DNA of 64,000 nt. It comes from Montifringilla adamsi. Lineage: Eukaryota; Chordata; Aves; Passeriformes; Passeridae. The stretch is taken from assembly GCA_017590115.1 (NCBI GenBank), contig JAGGNK010008781.1:3515676-3579675 (forward strand), in the 5' to 3' direction. Position 1 is the first letter of the stretch. Each line of letters opens with the position of its first letter. The notes under the pieces were generated by a model. That model searched no databases, was not told where the DNA came from, and saw only the letters and a program-made list of their open reading frames with translations. Position numbers and translations under genes: made by a program. Positions 57,501-64,000 of this stretch are shown piece after piece.

Positions 57501-59962
57501 TTTAGCAGACTGATATGCAAAGCAAGTTGCTTGACTTAGGGGGAAAAAAATTGAATTAATTTAAAGCCACCTTCATGTTTTTGATCTGTTTCCATTAATA
57601 TCCAGAAAGCAGAAAGATGGAAGACTGAAGTTCAAAAGTACAAAAAGTACTTAGAGCAGTGAAGGGAAGGAAAGAACAGCTTCCCCAGGATTCAAACATA
57701 AGCTGATTAAGACACTTTGATTATCACCATGTTACAGGTCCATTTGCACAAAACACAGAAATCACATTGTTGAACCACAGACCTGCAGACAAGTGCACAC
57801 ACACACACACAAAAATCAAAATATTCACTGCTATTCCTTGATATTGATAAAATACATTTCTGCTTTGGGGGTTAAAAGAGTGGGGAAATACTGAAGCCAT
57901 TTCACAATGGCTGTGAACATCTGCAGTCCATTTGTGTTGCAGTTGCAGTGAACATTAGAGCTGCAGACTCTGGGGAATAAATCACTGCCAGAGTAGCCAG
58001 AGCAGCCTTTATATTACTTCTATATTCCAGTTGTTATTATATTTAACTAAAACTTCAGTTTAGAGCTGGACAAGTCTGCTAAACAAGCACACAACCCCCA
58101 CCCTGGTTATCAGCAGCTTTTCAGCATTCCAGTATCTTCCAGATCAATTGTCTCAATAAAATCAGGGTTTAGCCAAACTGCTCTGCTAGGTTAAACAAAG
58201 AACTATAGGTATAGCAGCTACATACAGATTAATTCACAGCTTTCCACCCTATTCCTGGAAGTTTCTGCAAGAAACAAGCCTTATTGCATGGCTAAATTCA
58301 GAAAACTCTGCAATGGGAATGAGCTGTGCCCATTTAAGGGAATATATAAAGATTTCTACATCTAACTATTCACAGAAAGCTGGCAAGGTTTCTTAAGCAC
58401 CATTCATTCATTGCTTTTGCAGTTATTTGATTCCACAACTTCAGAAACTATGCAAAATGAGCTGCAGAATAGAAAGTTTGTCAAACCAGGGAGAACATTC
58501 AATACAAATCTAATAACAAAATATTTTGGAACTTACGTATAAGAAGATAAACTGCTGTCATAAGTTGACACTACACCATAATTTTCTTCATTGTAACGAA
58601 ACATGTCATTGGGATCCCATCCATTAGACTAGAAGAAAATGATGCTTGTTTTTCAAAATGACACTGGAAACACATTCCCTTCAAATTAAGGGCTGATGGC
58701 AGAAGTTAAACCTTCTGCCCTTTTTCCTGGGCCTATGAATTCACTGTCCAGATAACAAAGTTATTAATGCCACAGTTTATTTCAGGGAGCTTTGTTCATC
58801 AGCTGCACAGATTCTACCTTCAAAATTTCCTTTTTTTTTTTTTTTTTTTTGTTTGTTTGTTTGTTTTGAGTCTTTGTATTGTTTTTAGGAGGTTTTTTTT
58901 TAAGTACATGCTCACTCTGTACTAGAAGACTACTGGCTAGCAAGACATACATACATTAATATCTTTTTTGCCTTTTCCAAAAATGCAAATTAACACTTCT
59001 GAAACTTTTCAAAAGCACTGATGGAATTACCTGAGAGGTAGAAGACTCCTGTTGATCTGCACAACTCCCCCACTTCAGTAAAATTGCTATCACAGCACTC
59101 AAGCACAACAATATATGCTTTGAATATTTTATAAAAGCATTGAGAATACTGGGTATTCCAATAAATCTCAGCTCTACAGCATGGCCACCAAAACTGACAG
59201 GAGAATTGTTCTACCCAAAGTTAATATGCTCTAATCAGTAATATTATCTCCTTGAACACACTGCAGGCTGAACACCTGGCTACAAGAATTTCTGCTTGAG
59301 GAAAAGCTGACTGCTGTGATATATGAAGACAGGACATTTGAGGCCATAGTCTTCATCTAATGATTCATAATCTGAGACTGTCCCTGTGCTTGGGTCAGGC
59401 TTCCATCAATTCTCTCCATCTGCAGCCCAGGGACACTCAGCTGAGCACAATCTCCCCATCATTTCCAAGTGCAATGACAGTCAGACAGGAATGCTCTGAT
59501 TAAACATAAATCACTTTGGGGCATTGCTGGATTTGGAGTCCTTAACAAAAGCTGCTCTTTGGGTCCTGGAGTCCAACACAGCTCTTACCACAGCAGCTGC
59601 CATTGCTCAGACTTTGCCAAAAGTGCCATTTGAAAGGCAGCTATTCTCAGCCAGATCGTTCCAAAGGGCTGTGGCAGCTGCTGGCAAAGACTGAACATCC
59701 ACCAGCACAATGCAGGACAGCAATTCTGCTCCTCCAAAGCTCATTAGCAGATTGAAATTAAGGAATTATTTCAAGGCATGTCCAGGGAAATAGCTCATTT
59801 TCTGCTGATGGCCAGAGATGATCAAAGCATCACTCACGACATCGGTCTCCAGCGCCTCCAGCTCCTCGGAAGCCGTGTTCTCTCCTCCATCCCAAGGTTC
59901 CAGATCCTTCTCCTTGTGCTCTCCATTAACTTTAGCACTGATGGCTGAATCAGTAAAAGCAT
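27565..59962 (-). CDS. ATXN2: Ataxin-2, 3' portion: twenty exons (inferred 6-25), 961 residues
   Basis: Exons (- strand, 5' to 3'): 59962-59838, 58628-58537, 55959-55762, 55257-55079, 53563-53354, 51253-51071, 49603-49415, 48721-48614, 47718-47648, 46959-46652, 46222-46159, 46042-45890, 44946-44886, 42963-42779, 42159-42027, 37904-37851, 32841-32696, 32119-31892, 28607-28439, 27593-27565; 2885 nt, all junctions in frame, ending QAHHQQQL-TAA. Ataxin-2 is a cytoplasmic RNA-binding protein acting with PABPC1 and [13 protein letters not shown]/P-body factors in mRNA stability and translation. The window holds the LSm-associated domain (YDS and ERD trafficking motifs), a Ser/Pro-rich disordered middle, PAM2 and the Gln/Pro/His-rich C-terminus. 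The polyQ and LSm exons lie beyond 64000. Nineteen internal introns: eighteen GT-AG, one GC-AG. Confidence 0.97.
28439..28607 (-). CDS. ATXN2: ATXN2 exon 24
   Basis: GTTTCAG|GCTCAT to CTTCAG|GTGAGG, 169 nt. It encodes AHVQSGMVPSHPTAHAP, then MMLMTTQPPGGPQAAL through HFPYMTHPS, nearly identical to the human C-terminal region as recalled. Confidence 0.97.
28608..31891 (-). other. ATXN2: ATXN2 intron 23
   Basis: A 3.3-kb intron with A/T-rich simple tracts near 28718-28790 and a (CA)n-like patch at 31203-31226. A 157-codon - strand open frame at 30003-30476 has no recognisable domain and is not called a gene. Confidence 0.7.
31892..32119 (-). CDS. ATXN2: ATXN2 exon 23
   Basis: CTTGCAG|CACCAC to CCCCAG|GTAAAC, 228 nt, phase 0. 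His/Gln-rich start (HHQHQAAQALHLANPQQQ), then APTPPSMTPGSNTQSPQNNF and FTIHPSHVQPAYTNPPHMAH. Confidence 0.97.
32696..32841 (-). CDS. ATXN2: ATXN2 exon 22
   Basis: CATCCTAG|TTTCCA to GTGCAG|GTAACA, 146 nt. It encodes STGSLAQQYAHPNATLHPH through SHPAPSPVQ. The split first codon is Ile after the 54-nt cassette exon, or Val when that exon is skipped. Confidence 0.96.
32842..37850 (-). other. ATXN2: ATXN2 intron 21
   Basis: A 5-kb intron downstream of the cassette exon. It holds an antisense CR1 fragment about 260-510 bases past the cassette donor and a short (AT)n patch near 32968-32990. Otherwise unique sequence. Confidence 0.7.
37341..37575 (-). mobile_element. CR1-type LINE 3' end (truncated)
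   Basis: Reads on the + strand as ACAGAATCACAGAGTGGTGT, AAGGGACCTTCACGATCATC, CCCCTGCCATGGGCAGGGAC, then CATCCAACCTGGCTTTGG: the reverse complement of the CR1 tail. Its end begins with an exact 17-base tandem duplication (37341-37357 and 37358-37374). Confidence 0.88.
37851..37904 (-). CDS. ATXN2: ATXN2 exon 21, 54-nt cassette exon
   Basis: AATTCAG|CATGCC to TTTGCCA|GTGAGT, exactly 18 codons. It encodes CPKIPYSKETGPSFYFA, matching the human alternative exon (CPKLPYNKETSPSFYFA as recalled). It is in frame between exons 20 and 22, and skipping changes the joint codon from Ala/Ile to Val. Skipping of this exon is described in mammals. Confidence 0.93.
37905..42026 (-). other. ATXN2: ATXN2 intron 20
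   Basis: A 4.1-kb AT-rich intron upstream of the cassette exon. I recognised no repeat family, RNA gene or additional exon. Confidence 0.65.
42027..42159 (-). CDS. ATXN2: ATXN2 exon 20
   Basis: CCTGCAG|CATCCT to GTATG|GTAGGA, 133 nt. It encodes HPHVYSPVIQGNARMMAPPA, then HAQPGLVSSSATQYGAHEQT and HAMY. Confidence 0.97.
42779..42963 (-). CDS. ATXN2: ATXN2 exon 19
   Basis: TTTCCAG|TACCAA to TCTCAG|GTAAGA, 185 nt. It encodes PNMPQQRQDQHHQSTMMHPA, then SAAGPPIVATPPAYSTQY and the Gln/Pro-rich QQFPNQPLVQHVPHYQSQ. Confidence 0.97.
42964..44885 (-). other. ATXN2: ATXN2 intron 18
   Basis: A 1.9-kb intron of unique sequence with a doubled GGGAGCTCCAGGAGGGCTCC-type duplication near 43670-43690. No other feature was recognised. 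Confidence 0.6.
44886..44946 (-). CDS. ATXN2: ATXN2 exon 18
   Basis: GTTTCAG|CCTTTG to GAGCAG|GTAAAG, 61 nt. It encodes PLYPIPMTPMPVNQAKTYRA. Too short to stand out as an open frame; identified by homology and phase. Confidence 0.95.
45236..45468 (+). mobile_element. CR1-type LINE 3' end (truncated)
   Basis: Typical CR1 tail: CAGGCTCCCCAGGGAATGGG, GATGCCAGAGCTCCAGGAGA, TTGTTGGGGTGTCTGTGCAG, then CCTTGTGGGTCCCC and ATTCCATGATTCTATGAT. It lies antisense to ATXN2 in intron 17. Confidence 0.9.
45784..45830 (+). mobile_element. CR1-type LINE tail remnant
   Basis: About 47 bases: GCTGATCTTTAAGATCCTTC, CCAACCCAACCCATTCTATG, ATTCC. It lies 60 bases downstream of the exon 17 donor on the transcript. 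Confidence 0.8.
45890..46042 (-). CDS. ATXN2: ATXN2 exon 17
   Basis: TTTGTAG|CCGAAA to GTGCAG|GTAAAG, 153 nt, 51 codons in phase 0. It encodes PKPSTTPTSPRPQAQPSPSM through CFAPNMMYPVPVSPGVQ. Confidence 0.97.
46159..46222 (-). CDS. ATXN2: ATXN2 exon 16, PAM2 motif
   Basis: TTTAG|GCAAGT to CTCAA|GTAAGT, 64 nt. It encodes QVRKSTLNPNAKEFNPRSF plus AQ. The STLNPNAKEFNP core is the PAM2 peptide that docks on the MLLE domain of poly(A)-binding protein; the key Leu and Phe residues are intact. Confidence 0.97.
46652..46959 (-). CDS. ATXN2: ATXN2 exon 15
   Basis: TTTTCAG|TTACAG to TCTGA|GTGAGT, 308 nt, the largest exon here. A Ser/Asn/Lys-rich disordered segment: LQSSSSSDAVDQLLNKTREG, SSKPNSPSISPSMSNSSEQ, then KRGPEVTSQGVQTSGPG and an acidic/basic KQDKEDKEEKKD end. 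Confidence 0.97.
47648..47718 (-). CDS. ATXN2: ATXN2 exon 14
   Basis: TTGGCAG|GTGTCT to TTTAGG|GTAAGT, 71 nt. It encodes VSPIVSEHRKQIDDLKKFKN and DFR, a short charged, likely helical segment. Confidence 0.96.
48614..48721 (-). CDS. ATXN2: ATXN2 exon 13
   Basis: TTTCCAG|CTAAAG to AACAAAG|GTTTGT, 108 nt (36 codons, so skippable in frame). It encodes KDTRLQDQRQNSATGNKENI and KPSETSPSFSKPENK. Confidence 0.96.
49415..49603 (-). CDS. ATXN2: ATXN2 exon 12
   Basis: TTTCTAG|TTCCGA to TGAAG|GTAAGT, 189 nt. It encodes PRLSPKTHRPRSPRQSS, then AVAMP-like VAMPVPAASPTPASPASNRA and VTPSNE. Confidence 0.97.
51071..51253 (-). CDS. ATXN2: ATXN2 exon 11
   Basis: CCTCAG|GGCCTC to GTGGGG|GTAGGT, 183 nt (61 codons, skippable in frame). 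It encodes PPRMSPKAQRHPRGHRV, then STGRGTISSGLEFVSHN and SPSGGTWSSVVSG. A second GT four bases downstream would break the frame. Exons 10 and 11 are alternatively spliced in mammals. Confidence 0.96.
51254..53353 (-). other. ATXN2: ATXN2 intron 10
   Basis: A 2.1-kb intron. On the transcript strand its first ~280 bases are strongly U-rich (+ strand A-rich tracts at 53068-53340), just after the exon 10 donor. The rest is unique. Confidence 0.7.
53068..53340. repeat. A-rich (transcript U-rich) low-complexity tract
   Basis: On the + strand: runs of A broken by ACAA, ACCAAACC and AATAAA steps. On ATXN2 pre-mRNA this is a U-rich region beginning about 15 bases after the exon 10 donor, the position where TIA-type proteins promote weak donor use. 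Confidence 0.75.
53354..53563 (-). CDS. ATXN2: ATXN2 exon 10, proline/serine-rich
   Basis: CTGTCAG|GTGTTG to AGAAG|GTACAA, 210 nt (70 codons, skippable in frame). It encodes VAWPSPCPSPSSRPPSRYQS and RPPSRPPSRPSRPPSHPS, an SH3-binding type Pro-rich stretch, then VSTMPKRMSSE. It is preceded by a GC-AG intron. Unlike most ATXN2 exons here it is GC-rich. Confidence 0.95.
53564..55078 (-). other. ATXN2: ATXN2 intron 9, GC-AG type
   Basis: A 1.5-kb intron with donor GGAG|GCAAGT and acceptor CTGTCAG. The GC donor is the only cut that joins exons 9 and 10 in frame. It contains a G/A-rich tract (53616-53664, pyrimidine on the transcript) and a short piggyBac-like element (53739-53853). Confidence 0.85.
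53739..53853. mobile_element. Candidate piggyBac-like miniature element, 115 bp
   Basis: Perfect 11-base terminal inverted repeats CCCTTTGGGGA and TCCCCAAAGGG, each bounded outside by TTAA (53735-53738 and 53854-53857), making a perfect 15-base inverted repeat. TTAA duplication and ends beginning CCCTTTG are the signature of piggyBac-family non-autonomous elements. No coding sequence. Identified from the ends only. Confidence 0.5.
55079..55257 (-). CDS. ATXN2: ATXN2 exon 9
   Basis: GTTTCAG|AGAAAA to AACGGAG|GCAAGT (non-canonical GC donor), 179 nt. It encodes ENKYIPPGQRNRDVLSWGSG, then RQNSPRMGQSGSG and SEFSPNSGADQRVVNGG. Confidence 0.96.
55762..55959 (-). CDS. ATXN2: ATXN2 exon 8, end of LSm-associated domain
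   Basis: TTTTTAG|GGTGCC to ACTAG|GTACTT, 198 nt. It encodes VPLERDNSEEFLKREARA, then EIESSAQYKARVALENDERT and EEEKYTAVQRNANEREGH. It contains the ERD ER-exit motif reported for the ataxin-2 LsmAD. Confidence 0.97.
55960..58536 (-). other. ATXN2: ATXN2 intron 7
   Basis: A 2.6-kb AT-rich intron; a short (CA)n patch near 57796-57812. I recognised nothing else. Confidence 0.65.
58537..58628 (-). CDS. ATXN2: ATXN2 exon 7, LSm-associated domain
   Basis: TTCTAG|TCTAAT to TTATAC|GTAAGT, 92 nt. It encodes SNGWDPNDMFRYNEENYGVV and STYDSSLSSY, including the YDS clathrin/trans-Golgi motif. It was too short to appear as an obvious open frame. Confidence 0.97.
58829..58868. repeat. T run with GTTT repeats
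   Basis: A T homopolymer of about 22 bases followed by (GTTT)4 in ATXN2 intron 6. Antisense to the gene this would read as a poly(A)-like tail, but no retroelement body is recognisable. Confidence 0.8.
59838..59962 (-). CDS. ATXN2: ATXN2 exon 6, start of LSm-associated domain
   Basis: TTGCAG|ATGCTT to GATGTC|GTGAGT, 125 nt, beginning in a split Asp codon. It encodes AFTDSAISAKVNGEHKEKDL, then EPWDGGENTASEELEALETD and V. This is the most 5' exon found in the window. Confidence 0.96.
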
Positions 59963-62900
59963 CTGCAACAGAGTGGGGAGGGTTGGGACCAGTGAGACCA
60001 GTTTGGGTAAGTTTGCACACTGGTTTTGAGCTGAGGAACAGCACAAACACAGCTGAATCACAAGCACTATATCATCATTCCCCTTCTTTTGGAGCTGCTG
60101 GATATCAGAGAGGTGTCTACTCCAGATTAAAGTACAGACTAACTTCTCCATATCAGAAAATAGAATTATTTTCAGTTATTTCAATAAATTTTCTACAATT
60201 ACATGTATATTTATTTGGGAGAGAAAAAGAGAAAAAAAGACAACACAAGGATCCCTATTCTTCTAGAAAACGAAATACTTGTATAAAATTCTTTTCCAAC
60301 CAGCCCACACAACTGCACACCACAACAGTGTGCAAATATCAAAAAAAAGCAGGAAAGCAACTCCCTAAATGGGCAAAATGCAATTTTCCTTTCAAATATC
60401 CAAATTTCTTCTATTTCCACAACTCCTGAACACACCAACAGAGCAATTATCCATCAGCTTGGTGCTCCCACTTCCTGTGACATGAACAGAGGGGTCTCCT
60501 CTCCTGCCAGAGTTTTTCCAAGCAGCAGCTGATCCAAATCACACAGAAAAATTCAAGAACTCTCTACTTTTTGTTCTCGACAACAAAAGAGAATAAATAA
60601 CCAGTAAGGTTCTTCTATTGTTTATAAAAATTATAAAAACATCAAAAAACAAAGATCACAAACATTTATGTTGACTTGTTCATGTTTCATTCAAGCCAGA
60701 CTTAAAAAGGAATAATACCAGAGTATTTCAATTGCTGTAAAAATATATCTAAAGCCATTCACCAAGCTTTTGTATTTGTAAGCAACTGGATCTCAGAACT
60801 ACATAGAGAACTTTAAAAAATCAAATAAGCTTGTTATAAGCTCATAAATAAATAAATCAGCCTAAAATAAATAAGTCTTCAATCCAGAATTTCCTATCAT
60901 CATTCTGCTGATAAAATAAGGAGCAAAGATTTCAGACCTTTAGAAAAGATGAAATCAAACCACCAGGCAGTGCCAGATAAGGAAAAACATGGCCTAAATT
61001 AACTTCTGGCAAGATCTAAAAATCTGCCTTAAAAAAAAAAAAAAAAAAGAAGAACTTTAAAGTTATTATGAAAAGAATTCCCAACATATGAAGTTGGCCA
61101 CTGATGTAACAGCTTTTACACAATCACTGAAGATGTTTTAAAGAGACACTGTTGATGCTGCATATTATTCCTGTTTTACCCAATCTCACAGTGAAATTCT
61201 GCACATATATTGGATAAAAATTCACTGTGCTTGGTCTCTCTAATAACAGCCAGTACTATCCGATGAAATGCTCAAAAAAACAGCATTTAAAATATATTTT
61301 ATTAGAATACATACTATATATATGTGTTCAAATGCATCTGAAACTACACAGGAACACAGAGCTACAACTCATAGTTAAGTAGTAGCTAAAGAGCATATTT
61401 TTAAGATTTTTAAAGAATGTAAACTCTGCATTTACCTTATCAATACCCCATGGCTTAACTCAGATAAACCAGTGCTGCTCCTGCCCCAAACATCATTAAT
61501 TCCATCTTTTATTTCTGCTCAGATTGGGACATTTCACACCAAACCCAAGCTGGAGGCCGTTTATGTCTTTTAGGAAACTGAAATTTGTTTCTGCATCTCT
61601 GGGAATGGAGGGAGCTCCTCTCCAGTGAGATTAGATAAATATGAATTAGGAGCCTGATGGCAGCACCTGATGAAGGCAATCTGTTTTTCAGAAGGGTGTT
61701 TCCTTAATTTCTATTAAATTCCTCCAGGCAAACTCCACACAACTGTGCCATTTTGGATACTGTGAATAAAATACCAGCTTAACAAGACTCATCTACTCAA
61801 CCCACTAATTTTCTTATTTAAACAGCCACATAAACATTCAGAAGCGCTGTTATTGTAATGATACAGACAGAAAAAACACCCAAGTCAAAACAAAAACTCC
61901 ACTATCAGCAAGTGCTGCAGGTCTGAGTAGGATGTGTGCAGTCACTGCTGAGTTTCCCAGTAAATCCAGGATATCACAGGGCACAGGAAGCTCCACAGCT
62001 CTGCGTTCCTCTCTCATTTTCCAATCAAAGTCACAAGAGAGACTTAGCCTGTTTAACCTCCACAACTCAAAAGAAAAGCCAAAGACAGGAGAAATTCAAG
62101 CCACAAAGGCACTCCCAGCCAGACAATGTGGTCTCAAGAGCATCCAGGCAAAGTTTAAGTGCAGCAGGATGGTACCTCAAGGCACAGATCAGAATTTTCC
62201 TGGAACAAACAGCAGGGCAGGCACACGGGAGACCAGAATTAAAAACCCAGCAAAGCCTCTCCCAAAATTAATCAGCAACAAACTTGAGAATGAGTGTAAA
62301 AAACTCTAAAAATAACAGTTTCCAAAACAAAAATGTGTCTCTTAGGATGATTAATAAAGTAGAAGGTAAAGCATGAGCTGCTGGAAGTGCTGACTGGCAG
62401 AGCAATAAGTGACAAGACACTGCCCAGGCTCAGCTTCCCCCTTATCTGGTGCCTCTTATCTCTGAGCTGTTGAAGGAGCAATTCACATGACACCTTGACA
62501 AGGCCAAATTTTTAATCAATCCCTTTTCTACATGGTAAAACCCGAGTTAAAGATCAAATGGGACCTGGTGAAACAAGGGGATGAGCCTGTAACACTCAAT
62601 TAGCCTCCATTGCCTCTGTACCTGCTTAATGTGACATTTCCTAAGCAGAGGAGTTGGGTATCAAAGATCTTGTTTTAAAGCCTGGTAAAAAATAATTTTT
62701 CATGAATGGAAAAAAAAGTCCCAAGGAGAGCTCTATGCAATGGAAATTCATATTAAGGCAAATTAAAAATACACATTCTGCGAAAAACTCAGCTGGGGCA
62801 AATTCCTTAAGTGTGTGCTACTAACTGAGTTAAAGAAAAAACTGCCAGAGCAGAGCAATTAAGAGTCCGGGTTTAATTAATTTCAATGTCTAACATGCTT

Positions 62901-64000
62901 GTTTTCACAAACAGATTTTGGTGAAGAGCACAAATGTGCAATTAAGTGCCAGTCTGCAGCTGAAATGCCATTAAACCAATCAGTGTTACGTGCCAAAGGT
63001 GCTGATGGCACTCACTGAAGCTTTGATCAAGTCAAAGTAAACTGAGGTTTCACCTCAAAGGTTTCAACAGTAAACTCTGATTTGTTTTGTAACTACTTAC
63101 TACTGATTTGAAACATTAAAACCAGTTACCACCGGCTCTGCAGAGCCAACATTTCCTTTCTTTGTTCAAAAGATGCCTTCTGCTATTCCCCTTGCAACAC
63201 TTTCTCTGGAAGGATGCCACTCTCAGAGCTAATTCAAGGAAAAACTTAAATAGCCAATTCTCTTCTGCCTTTCTTTTCATTGGATTTGTAGTATTTTCCT
63301 CAGCATGCCAAAAAACAATAAAAATATTGCAGAAGTCTTTTACTTTAGCAGTAAGTTATGATGTTTGAATTGTCTTGTCTTTAAAGAGAAGCCAAGAAGA
63401 CAACTCCAAAGCCTGACTGAAATTTGAATCCCATGCAAACCAGCTCTGTGGACTGATCAGTGTTCAGGGCTCCCAGGAAACACTTCTGGTGTAAAATCAG
63501 GACAAACAGAACCTCCTGCATCAACCAGGAGCCCAAATCACCCAGCAGCAGCAAGATCTCAGCACTCAAAGGTGAAGCAGGAAGATATGCTAATATTAAT
63601 GTACAGCCAAGGATTTCAGCCTGCACTGACAGTGGGGTTTTAGCAGCTGATTTTCACTGCACATGCAGAAATCAGTGTCAGTCCCTCTTTAGGAGCAGAC
63701 AGAACAGTCTGGAAGGGGAATAATGGGTTTAATACCGCTTCACCTGAGTTTTCCAGTGTATGTTTCATTCATCAGCCTGCCTGTACTGCAGCAAACCTCA
63801 ATTCCAGAGAGAGAAACCCTCAGGTGACTCCCTCCCCTTCCTCTGGAAGCCAAACAAGCACCTCCAGGAGCTGCAAGGTCTGTGCAGGCTGACAGAGCTG
63901 CAAATAAAGGCCCAGAAAACAGGGAAACGTTGATTTTTGGAACATTCACAGCCACAACACCCCTCCCTGTGTAGACCTACCAATTTCTCTCCCAACCCTC
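59963..64000 (-). other. ATXN2: ATXN2 intron 5 (partial)
   Basis: Four kb of AT-rich intron reaching the window edge, with a poly(A) run at about 61031-61049. I searched for the preceding LSm-domain exon (human VVQFKDMDSSYAKR) and did not find it, so it lies beyond 64000. Confidence 0.65.

Noticed and set aside
58829..58868. Poly(T)/GTTT tract as a retroposon tail
   Set aside because: No element body or target-site duplication is recognisable beside it; treated as simple repeat.
59963..64000. Search for the ATXN2 LSm-domain exon and for RNA genes
   Set aside because: No matching exon or recognisable RNA gene could be read in this intronic stretch.

Overview
The window is a stretch of vertebrate, most likely avian, nuclear DNA holding two convergent genes: SH2B3 (LNK) on the + strand and the last twenty exons of ATXN2 (ataxin-2) on the - strand. 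Several truncated CR1-type LINE tails ending in ATTCTATGAT-like repeats are typical of birds and other sauropsids, and introns are compact. I cannot assign a species. The SH2B3-ATXN2 tail-to-tail pair is the same arrangement as on human 12q24.

Layout. 1-2400: upstream flank with a CpG-rich start (1-425) and a 39-base A run. 2400-3050: SH2B3 CpG-island promoter with a tandem GATA motif and non-coding exon 1. 2863-9024: intron 1, with a second GC-rich block (about 7550-8750) carrying NF-E2 and GATA motifs. 9025-22542: seven coding exons (9052-9807, 20261-20362, 20619-20710, 20804-20898, 21095-21309, 21581-21752, 22247-22542) giving an intact 575-residue adaptor with Phe-zipper dimerisation, PH and SH2 domains and C-terminal tyrosines. 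22543 to about 26405: 3' UTR, with polyadenylation signal at 26385. 26406-26945: short intergenic gap.

From about 26946 to 64000 the window is ATXN2 on the - strand. Twenty exons could be placed with intact frames and splice sites. By comparison with the 25-exon human gene they are taken as exons 6-25. They encode 961 residues: the LSm-associated domain, the Pro/Ser-rich middle, the PAM2 motif that binds poly(A)-binding protein, and the conserved C-terminus. Exons 1-5 (polyglutamine and LSm parts) lie beyond 64000. The 54-nt cassette exon (exon 21) is present at 37851-37904.

The SH2B3 half is GC-rich and full of minisatellites; the ATXN2 half is AT-rich with few tandem repeats. SH2B3 damps cytokine and JAK2 signalling in blood cells; ataxin-2 is an RNA-binding regulator of mRNA stability and translation. 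They are neighbours, not a pathway.

The points most worth a second look are: a spliced upstream ORF whose stop overlaps the SH2B3 start codon; a minisatellite that copies the SH2B3 exon 7 splice donor; a GC-AG intron in ATXN2 before the alternatively spliced exon 10; and, in that same intron, a 115-bp piggyBac-like element flanked by TTAA.
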